Assembly: GCF_003363435.1 (NCBI RefSeq)
Contig: NZ_QRCT01000050.1
Location: forward strand, 186,001 to 250,000
Length of the DNA stretch: 64,000 bases
Source of the DNA: Anaerosacchariphilus polymeriproducens
GTDB lineage: Bacteria; Bacillota; Clostridia; Lachnospirales; Lachnospiraceae
Direction: 5' to 3'
The notes beneath the pieces were generated by a model, which saw only the letters and a program-made list of their open reading frames with translations, searched no databases and was not told where the DNA came from. How positions within the stretch are numbered: position 1 is the stretch's first letter; every line of letters starts with the position of its first letter. Both the position numbers and the translations under genes were made by a program. Below, one piece after another: positions 1 to 8,134 of the stretch.

Positions 1-746
1 ATTATAGAGAAGAGGGAAGAAGAGTATCATATTTTTTGTCTCCTTCTTCTTTTTATACGGAGAAAATCAGTTCTGCTTTTGATTTAAGAAAAGATAAAAA
101 GAAGATAATAGAATTAGGTTATCCAAGAAATGATTTTTTGTTTAAATTTCAAAATGATCAAGTTCAAAATATAAGAGAAAAGTTGCAGATACCGAAAGAA
201 AAGAAAGTAATCTTATATGCTCCGACATTCCGAGATAACCAACATACAAAAGATATGGGATGCAAATTTCAATTAGGCTTTGATATTGAGCGAATGTATG
301 AGATGTTTAATGAAGATTATGTTATTTTGTTTCGAACTCATTATTTTGTGACTAGTCTATTTGATTTTTCCCAATATAAAGGTTTTGTTTATGATGTTTC
401 AGAATTTGATGACATAAATGAACTTTATATCATAAGTGATTTATTAATTACAGATTATTCTAGTGTGTTTTTTGATTATGCAAATTTGAAAAGACCGATT
501 ATCTTCTTTATGTATGACTTTGAAGAATATAAGAATAGTGTGAGAGATTTCTATTTAAATATCGAAAATCTTCCGGGGGATATTGTCAAAACGGAAGAAG
601 AACTATATCATGAAATAAAACGACTTGAAAATAAATTTGTATACGATGAACGCTATCAGGCATTCCGTGAGACGTATAATTATTTAGACGGACCGGATAC
701 AAGCAAGAAAATATTAAAGTATATATTAGATAAGAAAAGATTGTAA
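1..746 (+). CDS. CDP-glycerol glycerophosphotransferase family protein, C-terminal part (5'-truncated by window)
   Basis: This is the C-terminal half of a TagB/TagF-type enzyme that transfers glycerol-phosphate (or a related polyol-phosphate) from CDP-glycerol to a membrane-bound glycan. The frame is open from base 3 with no stop, so the gene starts before the window; the TTG at 36 is not a credible start. Visible family motifs are GYPRND near bases 117-134, the KVILYAPTFRD strand, an FRTHY histidine segment and the LITDYSSVFFDYA segment near 444-482. A 17-base gap separates it from the following glycosyltransferase in the same direction, so they are probably co-transcribed. It is one of five members of this family in the first 15 kb. 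The exact polyol cannot be told from sequence. Confidence 0.9.
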   Translation, partial: YREEGRRVSYFLSPSSFYTEKISSAFDLRKDKKKIIELGYPRNDFLFKFQNDQVQNIREKLQIPKEKKVILYAPTFRDNQHTKDMGCKFQLGFDIERMYEMFNEDYVILFRTHYFVTSLFDFSQYKGFVYDVSEFDDINELYIISDLLITDYSSVFFDYANLKRPIIFFMYDFEEYKNSVRDFYLNIENLPGDIVKTEEELYHEIKRLENKFVYDERYQAFRETYNYLDGPDTSKKILKYILDKKRL

Positions 747-763
747 GTAAAGTAGGGATATAA

Positions 764-1903
764 ATGAAAAAGGTATTGTTAGTAACCACAGTAAGTGGTT
801 TTATTCCACAATTTGAAATGAATAATGTGAAATATCTTCAATCAAAAGGATTTGAAATCCATTATGCGACCAATTATAATATGGTTTCTTATGGAACGGA
901 TAATTCACGTTTAGATAATACCGGGATTATACGGCATCAAATAGACTTTGTACGCTCTCCATTCAGTATAAAAAATATTAAAGTTTATAAAAGTCTGTGC
1001 AATCTGATTTGTGAAGAAAAATTTGATTTAATTCATTGTCATACGCCAATGGGAGGCGCAATGGCCAGACTGGCAGGAAGGGCAGCAAGAAAATCCGGTA
1101 CAAAGATAATTTATACAGCTCATGGATTTCATTTTTTCAAAGGTGCTTCCTTTTTAAATTGGATGATTTACTATCCTGTAGAAAGGGTATTATCATATTT
1201 TACTGATGTTCAGATTACGATAAATCAAGAAGATTATCAAAGGGCACAGAATTTCCATGCAAGGCGGATAGAATATGTGCCTGGAGTTGGAATTGATTCG
1301 ACTAAACTTATGAAAAAAGAAATTTCGGATAAAAATGAATTTAGAAAAGAACTTGGTATTTTAAAAGATTCGGTTTGTATTTTATCAGTAGGTGAATTAA
1401 TACCTAGAAAAAATCATGCGACTATTATTAAAGCTTTAAAAGGATTAAATGATAAAAGAATTACGTATCTAATTTGCGGTCATGGTGACTTAGAAGAAAA
1501 GTTGAAGCATTTAGTGATTGAATTAAATTTAGAAAAACAGGTCCGTTTTCTGGGATATCGGCAAGATGTTGCAAAAATATATGAAGTGTGTGATATCTTT
1601 GCATTTCCGTCGTTTCAAGAAGGTTTGTCTGTTGCGTTGATGGAAGCTATGGCAAAAGGTCTTTCTGTTGTTACTTCGAAAGTTCGTGGCAATCAGGATC
1701 TAATTGAAAATGAAAAGGGCGGGTATACACTTGCGCCTACCGATGTAAAGGGGTTTAGACATGCGATAGAAATATTAGTGAATGATGAAAAGCTTAGAAG
1801 AAAAATGGGTGAATATAATCAGGATCAGGTGGTTAAATATGACATTCAAAATGTTAAGAAGCGTATGAAAGAGATATATAATAAGGAGCTGTCATTAACA
1901 TGA
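764..1903 (+). CDS. GT4 family glycosyltransferase (EpsD/CapM-like)
   Basis: This is a 379-residue GT-B glycosyltransferase of family GT4, which moves a sugar from a nucleotide-sugar donor onto a lipid-linked glycan at the cytoplasmic membrane face. The N-terminal half has the DLIHCHTPMGG segment and TAHGFHFFKG. The C-terminal half carries the retaining-GT4 signature E286-x7-E294 (EGLSVALMEAM) and the GHGDLEEKL donor-site region. The start ATG lies 17 bases after the preceding stop. Its stop overlaps the next gene's start in an ATGA arrangement, indicating translational coupling with the glycerophosphotransferase that follows. Closest by appearance are EpsD- and CapM-type enzymes; donor and acceptor are unknown. 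Confidence 0.9.
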   Translation: MKKVLLVTTVSGFIPQFEMNNVKYLQSKGFEIHYATNYNMVSYGTDNSRLDNTGIIRHQIDFVRSPFSIKNIKVYKSLCNLICEEKFDLIHCHTPMGGAMARLAGRAARKSGTKIIYTAHGFHFFKGASFLNWMIYYPVERVLSYFTDVQITINQEDYQRAQNFHARRIEYVPGVGIDSTKLMKKEISDKNEFRKELGILKDSVCILSVGELIPRKNHATIIKALKGLNDKRITYLICGHGDLEEKLKHLVIELNLEKQVRFLGYRQDVAKIYEVCDIFAFPSFQEGLSVALMEAMAKGLSVVTSKVRGNQDLIENEKGGYTLAPTDVKGFRHAIEILVNDEKLRRKMGEYNQDQVVKYDIQNVKKRMKEIYNKELSLT

Positions 1904-3075
1904 AAAAGTATCTAATGTCAATTGTAAAATATTGTAAACCGATTTATCGTATCTATTATTATGCAGGAAGCTTTTTTTTGAACATACTAAAAAAATTTAT
2001 CAGGACAGAAGAAAATCTTATTCTGTTTGTTTCGTTCGGAGGAAAAAAGTTTGATGATAGCCCTAGGGCCATATATGAAGGCATGTTACAGGATAAACGA
2101 TTTGAAAAATACGATTTGGTCTGGGCTTTTCAGAATCCTGAAAAATTTTCTGTTCCAAAGGGAAGAATGATAAAGGCAGATACTTTAAAATACTTTGTAA
2201 CCGCATTAAAAGCTCGTTGCTGGATTACCAATTCTTCTATTGAGCGAGGGCTTGGTTTTACAGGGAAACACACTTTTTTTTATAATACCTGGCATGGAAC
2301 CCCAATAAAGAAAATGGGAACCGATATTGGAGAGGATAATACTTCTTTCCGAAGCAAAAATACATGGAATATGGATGTGCTTACTTGTCAGAGTCAATAT
2401 GAAGCAGAAATATTTTCAAGAGTTTTTGAAATTGATTTAAAAAAGTGTGTAAAATGCGGGCTTCCAAGAAATGATGTATTGGCATATGTGACGGAAGAGC
2501 AAAAAAGGGAAATGAAAGCTAAGTTGGGAATTCCTAATGGAAAAAAAGTGATCTTGTATGCACCCACGTTTCGAGAATATGAGAAAAATGAGGCTTTAAA
2601 GTGTGTATTTAAGGCACCAGTATGTTTTGCTGATTGGAAAAAGGAATTAGAGGAAGAATGGGTAATATTACTCCGAGTTCATTATGAAGCATTACAAAGT
2701 ATGGACTTAGAGGGGGTAAATGGGTTTGTTTATGATGTTTCAGCATATCCTTTCCTAAATGACTTAATGATTGCATCAGACATATTAATTTCAGATTATT
2801 CAAGCATTTTCTTTGATTATGCTATATTAGGACAGCCTATGCTTTGTTATGCTTATGATTACAAAGAGTACACAAAAAAACGTGGTTTGTATTTTGATAT
2901 CAGGAAGGAATTGCCAGGAGGCTCCATAACAGAAGAACAATTGTTAAAATTAGTGAAAAACATGCCATCAAAAGAAGCTTTAGAAAGTACAAGAAACTTT
3001 AAAAATAAATATGTTGAGAATTATGGAAAAGCTACAGAAACATCTTTAAATATAATTTATGAAAGAATAAAATAG
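1900..3075 (+). CDS. CDP-glycerol glycerophosphotransferase (TagB-like, single domain)
   Basis: A 391-residue TagB-size member of the glycerophosphotransferase family, predicted to add glycerol-phosphate to a lipid-linked acceptor. Motifs in order are an amphipathic N-terminus, NTWHGTPIKKMG with the conserved HGT near residue 131, GLPRNDVL near 188, KVILYAPTFREY, the LRVHYEAL second-histidine segment near 258, and LISDYSSIFFDYA near 299. The compact length, with no N-terminal beta domain, fits a priming (TagB-like) rather than polymerising (TagF-like) enzyme, but this is an inference. Its ATG overlaps the previous stop by four bases. About 100 bases with a candidate promoter separate it from the next gene. 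Confidence 0.92.
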   Translation: MKKYLMSIVKYCKPIYRIYYYAGSFFLNILKKFIRTEENLILFVSFGGKKFDDSPRAIYEGMLQDKRFEKYDLVWAFQNPEKFSVPKGRMIKADTLKYFVTALKARCWITNSSIERGLGFTGKHTFFYNTWHGTPIKKMGTDIGEDNTSFRSKNTWNMDVLTCQSQYEAEIFSRVFEIDLKKCVKCGLPRNDVLAYVTEEQKREMKAKLGIPNGKKVILYAPTFREYEKNEALKCVFKAPVCFADWKKELEEEWVILLRVHYEALQSMDLEGVNGFVYDVSAYPFLNDLMIASDILISDYSSIFFDYAILGQPMLCYAYDYKEYTKKRGLYFDIRKELPGGSITEEQLLKLVKNMPSKEALESTRNFKNKYVENYGKATETSLNIIYERIK

Positions 3076-3117
3076 ACAAAAATATTATTTTTTCTTTAAT
3101 TTGTAAAATAATTGTAG

Positions 3118-3123
3118 TATAAT
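3118..3123 (+). promoter_or_regulatory. Candidate internal sigma-A -10 box
   Basis: A perfect TATAAT lies at 3118-3123, about 60 bases before the next start, in the only sizeable gap of this stretch. The best -35 candidates at 16-18 bases spacing (around TTTAAT) are poor, so this is a weak or activator-dependent promoter at best. It would allow the sugar-transferase/TagD/ABC block to be expressed separately from the genes upstream. Confidence 0.35.
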
Positions 3124-3182
3124 AGTTCGAAGTGCAATGTTAGAAAGTTAAGTATTTGCAATAAATAAGGACTGTGAGAAAC

Positions 3183-4586
3183 ATGGAAAGAAAAGATTAT
3201 GAACAATATAAAAGAATACTGAGATTTATAGCTGCTCTATGGATGATTTCATGTGAGACTATTGTTTTTGCCTATGTATGGTATAAATATTTTAATCCTC
3301 AAATTCGAAAGCCCTTTATTGAAAAAGGAAATTGGCTGATGATAGCGGTTTATATTATCCTGCTGATTATATTTTTCGCGGCTTTTGGCGGGTTGAAGAT
3401 TGGTTATTTGAAAAAAACCAATATTATCTTTTCTCAAATTCTGTCAAGCATTTGTATCAATATTGTTGTGCTGATTCAGATCGTATTACTATCGGGCAGG
3501 TTGAAACAAATAGGAGAACTGGCTGTTATCATGTCCTTTATTTTGGTAATTGATGTGGTTTTAATAGTCTTGGGTACTCAGTTATTTGATATGCTGTTTT
3601 ATAAAATTTTTCCTCCTCGAAAGATGCTTTTAATATTTGAAGATCATCCGCCGGGACCATTACTTCAAAAAATGTTTGTTAGAAAAGATAAATATATCAT
3701 TAATGAGCAGGTTAATTTAGATGTAGGCCTTGATAAAATTGAAGAATTAATTCTTGATTATGAAGGTGTCATTTTATGTGACATACATGCAAAAATGAGA
3801 AATCGAATACTGAAATATTGTTATCAGTATTCCATTCGTACTTATACAACACCAAAGATATCTGATATAATTTTAAAAAATTCAGAATCTTTGCATTTAT
3901 TTGATACACCACTATTGTTATCAAGAAATACTGGCTTGACGTTCGAACAGAAAATTATAAAACGTTTAATTGATATTATAGTATCATCTTTGATTTTAAT
4001 ACTTACATCTCCGATTATGTTGGTGACAGCGATAGTGATAAAGCTATATGACGGTGGTCCTGTTTTGTTTAAGCAAGTGCGTGTAACTTTGAATCGTAAA
4101 CATTTTTTTGTATACAAATTCAGAAGTATGATAGTAGATGCTGAAAAGGACGGTGTTGCAAAGCTGGCGGTCAAGAATGATTCAAGAATCACACCTGTAG
4201 GGAAGTTTATTCGGGCTACCAGAATTGATGAACTTCCTCAATTGTGGAACATTTTAAATGGTGATATGAGTTTAGTGGGACCTCGCCCTGAGCGTCCTGA
4301 AATCATAGAAAAATATCAAAAAAGTATTCCTGAGTTTTCATATCGTCTGAAAGTTAAAGGCGGCTTGACCGGATATGCACAAGTATATGGGAAATACAAT
4401 ACGACTGCTTATGACAAGCTGAAGATGGATTTGATGTATATAGAAAATTACTCTATATTTACAGATATAAAAATTATATTCATGACGTTTAAGGTATTAT
4501 TTATGGAAGAGAGCACAGAAGGTTTGGACAAGGCTCAACTGGATAAGCTGCTTGAGCAGGATCAGTCTCATATTGATGAAAGGTAA
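3183..4586 (+). CDS. Polyprenyl-phosphate sugar-1-phosphate transferase (WbaP/CpsE type)
   Basis: A 467-residue initiating enzyme that transfers a sugar-1-phosphate from UDP-sugar to undecaprenyl phosphate. The N-terminal part has several hydrophobic helices and a Rossmann-like linker. The C-terminal bacterial sugar transferase domain (about residues 255-455) has a membrane hairpin, the KFRSM strand, DELPQLWNILNGDMSLVGPRPE near residue 350 and the VKGGLTGYAQV segment. I prefer the ATG at 3183 to the upstream GTG at 3174, because the AAGGA at 3167-3171 is only two bases from the GTG but eleven from the ATG. A second, smaller phosphosugar transferase (PglC type) lies at 18.6 kb, so the locus can prime two different glycans. 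Confidence 0.9.
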   Translation: MERKDYEQYKRILRFIAALWMISCETIVFAYVWYKYFNPQIRKPFIEKGNWLMIAVYIILLIIFFAAFGGLKIGYLKKTNIIFSQILSSICINIVVLIQIVLLSGRLKQIGELAVIMSFILVIDVVLIVLGTQLFDMLFYKIFPPRKMLLIFEDHPPGPLLQKMFVRKDKYIINEQVNLDVGLDKIEELILDYEGVILCDIHAKMRNRILKYCYQYSIRTYTTPKISDIILKNSESLHLFDTPLLLSRNTGLTFEQKIIKRLIDIIVSSLILILTSPIMLVTAIVIKLYDGGPVLFKQVRVTLNRKHFFVYKFRSMIVDAEKDGVAKLAVKNDSRITPVGKFIRATRIDELPQLWNILNGDMSLVGPRPERPEIIEKYQKSIPEFSYRLKVKGGLTGYAQVYGKYNTTAYDKLKMDLMYIENYSIFTDIKIIFMTFKVLFMEESTEGLDKAQLDKLLEQDQSHIDER

Positions 4587-4596
4587 GGGGAAGTTT

Positions 4597-4989
4597 ATGA
4601 AGAGAGTAATTACTTACGGAACTTTTGATTTGCTGCATTATGGTCATATAAATTTGCTGCAGAGAGCAAAACAATTGGGTGACTATCTGGTAGTTGCACT
4701 TTCTACCGATGAATTTAATTGGAATATGAAGCAAAAGAAGTGTTATTTTACATTTGAGGAAAGAAAGCGTCTCCTGGAAGCAATACGCTATGTGGATTTG
4801 GTGATTCCGGAAGAAAATTGGGAACAAAAAATATCAGATGTCAAAGAGTATCATATCGATACGTTTGTCATGGGAGATGACTGGGAAGGAAAGTTTGATT
4901 TCCTAAAAAGTTCATGTGAAGTTGTTTATCTTTCAAGAACTCCGGAAATTTCAACGACTCAAATAAAAAATGATTTAAATAATAAGTAA
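4597..4989 (+). CDS. tagD: Glycerol-3-phosphate cytidylyltransferase TagD
   Basis: A 130-residue cytidylyltransferase making CDP-glycerol from CTP and glycerol-3-phosphate, the donor for the glycerophosphotransferases around it. The N-terminus reads MKRVITYGTFDLLHYGHINLL with the nucleotidyltransferase HxGH at residues 14-17, and the C-terminal RTPEISTTQIK motif binds CTP. Length matches TagD/TarD proteins. The ATG at 4597 follows AGGGGA at 4586-4591; an upstream in-frame ATG at 4552 lies inside the preceding gene and would add 15 unrelated residues. Presence of this enzyme makes glycerol-phosphate the likely substrate of at least some of the five transferases. Confidence 0.95.
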   Translation: MKRVITYGTFDLLHYGHINLLQRAKQLGDYLVVALSTDEFNWNMKQKKCYFTFEERKRLLEAIRYVDLVIPEENWEQKISDVKEYHIDTFVMGDDWEGKFDFLKSSCEVVYLSRTPEISTTQIKNDLNNK

Positions 4990-5004
4990 TATCCGGAGGA
5001 GATT

Positions 5005-5793
5005 ATGAAACGATTTTTAAATGATGTGAAAAAATATTGGGCTTATACGAAGTATTCTGCGAAATCAGGTTTAAAGTCCGAAGTTGCAAGTTCACGTTTA
5101 AGCTGGTTGTGGTGGATTCTTGATCCGTTAATGTTCATGATGATTTATGTTTTCATTGCAAAAGTGATTGGTTCCAGTAAACTTAATTATTTTGAGGTTT
5201 TTGTATTTATCGGTTTGAGTATTTGGAATTTCTTTAATAAAACAATTACAGATAGTGTAAAAATTGTATCAGCGAATAGTGCGATCGTATCAAAAGTATA
5301 CATTCCAAAATATATGTTGATTTTAAGTACTCTGATGCAATATGCGTTTAAAATGTTTATTTCTTTTTCACTGGTAGTTATTATGATGATAGTCTATCGA
5401 GTACCTGTAACTTGGAATTATCTATATTTCATACCAATTTTACTTACATTATTTTTAATAACTTTTGCAATATCTACGATAGTTGCTCACTTGGGTGTCT
5501 TTATTGAAGATTTAAAGAATGTGATTCAGATTTTATTACGTTTGGTATTTTATCTGTCAGGAATTTTTTATTCCCTGGAAAGCAAGCTTAAGCTTGAGCC
5601 GCTTTTGAGCTATTTATTATTAAAATTAAACCCAAGTGCCTGTTTGATTCAGGAATGTAGAAATGTTTTGTTATATAATAAAGGAATGGACATTAAGATA
5701 GTTTTAGCATGGTTTATAGTAGGGCTGGCCTTTTCTGCATTGGGGATCCGTACTATTTATAAATATGAAAATAGTTATGTTAAGGTGATATAA
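5005..5793 (+). CDS. Polysaccharide/teichoic acid ABC transporter permease (TagG/Wzm-like)
   Basis: A 262-residue ABC-2 type membrane subunit with a cytoplasmic amphipathic N-terminus followed by about six transmembrane helices, the standard layout of TagG, Wzm and RfbA. It would form the channel moving an undecaprenyl-linked polymer across the membrane. A strong GGAGGAG precedes the ATG. Its partner ATPase starts one base after its stop. Placement directly after TagD and among glycerophosphotransferases suggests that the cargo is the teichoic-acid-like chain. A second exporter pair of this type lies at 54.5-56.7 kb. Confidence 0.9.
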   Translation: MKRFLNDVKKYWAYTKYSAKSGLKSEVASSRLSWLWWILDPLMFMMIYVFIAKVIGSSKLNYFEVFVFIGLSIWNFFNKTITDSVKIVSANSAIVSKVYIPKYMLILSTLMQYAFKMFISFSLVVIMMIVYRVPVTWNYLYFIPILLTLFLITFAISTIVAHLGVFIEDLKNVIQILLRLVFYLSGIFYSLESKLKLEPLLSYLLLKLNPSACLIQECRNVLLYNKGMDIKIVLAWFIVGLAFSALGIRTIYKYENSYVKVI

Positions 5794-5794
5794 G

Positions 5795-6526
5795 ATGGAT
5801 AATAATTATGCAATTCAAGTAAAAGATTTATGTATCAGTTATAAATGTATACAATCGTTTTCGATAAAGAAAAGTTTGTTACAATTAAAAAAGAGCAAAG
5901 TAGAAGTTCATGAAGCAGTCAAAAATGTTTCGTTTAATGTGAAACGTGGTGAAATCATGGGAATAATCGGTAAGAATGGGAGTGGAAAATCTACGATGCT
6001 TCGTGCGATTGCTGGAATTTTTTCTGCGGATTCAGGAACAATAGAGTTAGAAAGTGAATCAGTATCTTTATTGTCTATTGGCGTTGGTTTTCAAAAAAAG
6101 CTGACAGGCAGAGAAAATATCATGTTATCCGGAATGCTTTTAGGATTCAGTGAACAGCAGGTAAAGGAGAAGATGCAGGAGATCATTGCATTTGCTGAGA
6201 TAGGAAAGTTTATAGATTTACCGGTAAAAACGTATTCAAGCGGTATGTATTCGAAGTTGGCATTTGCAATTACTGCAATATTAGAATCAGACATAATGCT
6301 GATAGATGAAGTATTAAGCGTAGGAGATGCCAAATTTAAAAAGAAAAGTTATAAAAAAATGAAAGAATTAATTTCTGATAGCAATAGAACTGTGTTGATC
6401 GTATCTCATTCGGCAGATACATTAAAAGAACTGTGTACCAGTCTTCTTTGGCTTCATGAAGGAGAATTAAAAATGCAGGGAGAACCGGCAGAGGTATTAG
6501 CTGCATATGAGGAATTTATGAGTTAG
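5795..6526 (+). CDS. Polysaccharide/teichoic acid ABC transporter ATP-binding protein (TagH/Wzt-like, short form)
   Basis: A 243-residue ATPase powering the preceding permease. Walker A is GKNGSGKST at residues 59-67, the signature YSSGMYSKLAFA is near 146, and Walker B is IMLIDEVLSVGD. It ends right after the nucleotide-binding domain, so it has no C-terminal carbohydrate-binding or SH3-like extension. That contrasts with the 420-residue paralogue at 55.4 kb, and implies that export here does not depend on recognising a capped chain end (inference from the Wzt literature). Confidence 0.92.
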   Translation: MDNNYAIQVKDLCISYKCIQSFSIKKSLLQLKKSKVEVHEAVKNVSFNVKRGEIMGIIGKNGSGKSTMLRAIAGIFSADSGTIELESESVSLLSIGVGFQKKLTGRENIMLSGMLLGFSEQQVKEKMQEIIAFAEIGKFIDLPVKTYSSGMYSKLAFAITAILESDIMLIDEVLSVGDAKFKKKSYKKMKELISDSNRTVLIVSHSADTLKELCTSLLWLHEGELKMQGEPAEVLAAYEEFMS

Positions 6527-6563
6527 ATTTAAAGAAGAAATTCTTACAAGGAGTTGAATTGAC

Positions 6564-8120
6564 GTGAGTCATATTACAGAGGTTTTAAAAAAGATAAAAC
6601 GATATTGTGAAAAATTATTTCAAAAAAAATACCATGCTAAATACATTTATGCATGGTATTATAAACACGGAAAAGTAAGAGAGAATCAAGTTTTGTTTGA
6701 ATCCTTTCATGGGAGAACTATATCTGATTCTCCTTTTTATATGTTAAAAGAATTAATGGAACGAGGCAGTTTTGACATTTATTATAGTACCAGTGATTAC
6801 AAAGTGCACAAAGACTTTATTAAAAAGAATAATCTCGATATAAAATTAGTTAAAATAAATTCGCGCAGGTATCAGAAAGCTATGGCTACCTGCAAATATC
6901 TTATAAATAACAGTTCTTTTCCTTCTTATTTCATTAAGAAGGATCAACAAATCTATTTGCAGACCTGGCATGGAACACCCCTGAAAACGTTAGGCAAAAA
7001 TATGAAACGTGGGATTGAGTCTATGTACAATGTACAACATAATTTTCTGCAGGCAGATTATTTAATGTTCCCTAACGAATTTACCAAAGATGCTATGATG
7101 ACAGATTATAACTTAACAGATTTATATACCGGTAAAGTTATTTTATGTGGCTATCCTCGGAACAGTATTTTCCTTGATAAGGAAAGAGGAAGACAGGTAA
7201 GAAAGAAACTCGGTTTAGAAGAGAAAACGGTATATGCTTATATGCCTACTTGGAGAGGAAAAAACAACAAAGATATTGCAACAACATCCTATGAAGAAGA
7301 TGTAAAAAAGATATTGGATGTTTTGGATAAACAATTAAAGGACAATCAGATATTATATGTAAATTTACATCCTATCGTAAGACAGAATGTAAGTATTTCA
7401 ACGTATCAACATATTTTCCCATTTCCATCAAATGTAGATAATTACGAATTCTTAAATGCAGTAGATTCGTTAATAACAGATTATTCCAGTGTATTTTTTG
7501 ATTTTTCCATAACCAGAAAACCTATCATCTTATTTATGTATGATTATGAACAATATATGGCAGACAGAGGAACTTACTTTGAGGCGAAATCTCTTCCTTT
7601 TACCAAAGTCTACGAATTAGAAGAATTGGCGCAGCTTTTGGTTTCAGAACAAGTGATTCATTCAGAATCAGCTTCAGATGATTATTATGAAAAATTTGTA
7701 CAGTATGATACTTTGGATGCATCAGAAATTTTATTAGATATTGTTTTTGGTGAAGATAGATCAGATATTAGTATAGAAGACTATTCTTATAATAGAGAAA
7801 AAAATAGAAAAATTCTATATCCAAATGGCATTCAATCGAAAGAGCAGTTAGATGATCTTGCAAAAAAAGCAGCAGAAGAAGAAAGTGTTGTAGTGCTGGA
7901 AAGAAAGTGGTTTCATGATGAGCTGAATCAATGGATGTATGAAGAGTATAATGATAAATTTACCTATATCGTTATTTATCGAAATATTGTAAATACTTAT
8001 TTGGAGCTTGTTGCTAGAAAAATGAAGAATCGAAAAGTAATAAACGATTTACGGATCAGAGGAATTAAGCGGTGTCTACCAAATTTAAAAGTCGACCCCA
8101 ATTATCCAAAACAAATGTAA
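6564..8120 (+). CDS. CDP-glycerol glycerophosphotransferase family protein with C-terminal extension
   Basis: A 518-residue family member. The catalytic core shows TWHGTPLKTLGKNM near residue 136, GYPRN near 197, a YMPTWRG strand, VNLHPIV with the second histidine, and LITDYSSVFFDFS near 303. Residues from about 400 to the end are an extra, highly charged domain of unknown function containing KAAEEESVVVLERKWFHDEL; I do not recognise it. The GTG start at 6564 has AAGGAG ten bases upstream. Its last codons overlap an upstream extension of the next frame, but that gene's own Shine-Dalgarno and ATG lie just after this stop. Confidence 0.88.
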   Translation: MSHITEVLKKIKRYCEKLFQKKYHAKYIYAWYYKHGKVRENQVLFESFHGRTISDSPFYMLKELMERGSFDIYYSTSDYKVHKDFIKKNNLDIKLVKINSRRYQKAMATCKYLINNSSFPSYFIKKDQQIYLQTWHGTPLKTLGKNMKRGIESMYNVQHNFLQADYLMFPNEFTKDAMMTDYNLTDLYTGKVILCGYPRNSIFLDKERGRQVRKKLGLEEKTVYAYMPTWRGKNNKDIATTSYEEDVKKILDVLDKQLKDNQILYVNLHPIVRQNVSISTYQHIFPFPSNVDNYEFLNAVDSLITDYSSVFFDFSITRKPIILFMYDYEQYMADRGTYFEAKSLPFTKVYELEELAQLLVSEQVIHSESASDDYYEKFVQYDTLDASEILLDIVFGEDRSDISIEDYSYNREKNRKILYPNGIQSKEQLDDLAKKAAEEESVVVLERKWFHDELNQWMYEEYNDKFTYIVIYRNIVNTYLELVARKMKNRKVINDLRIRGIKRCLPNLKVDPNYPKQM

Positions 8121-8134
8121 TAAGGAGTGAAAAA

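Noticed and set aside
3842-4192. 116-codon minus-strand frame
   Set aside because: It is antisense to the sugar transferase catalytic domain, with no ribosome site or recognisable motif.
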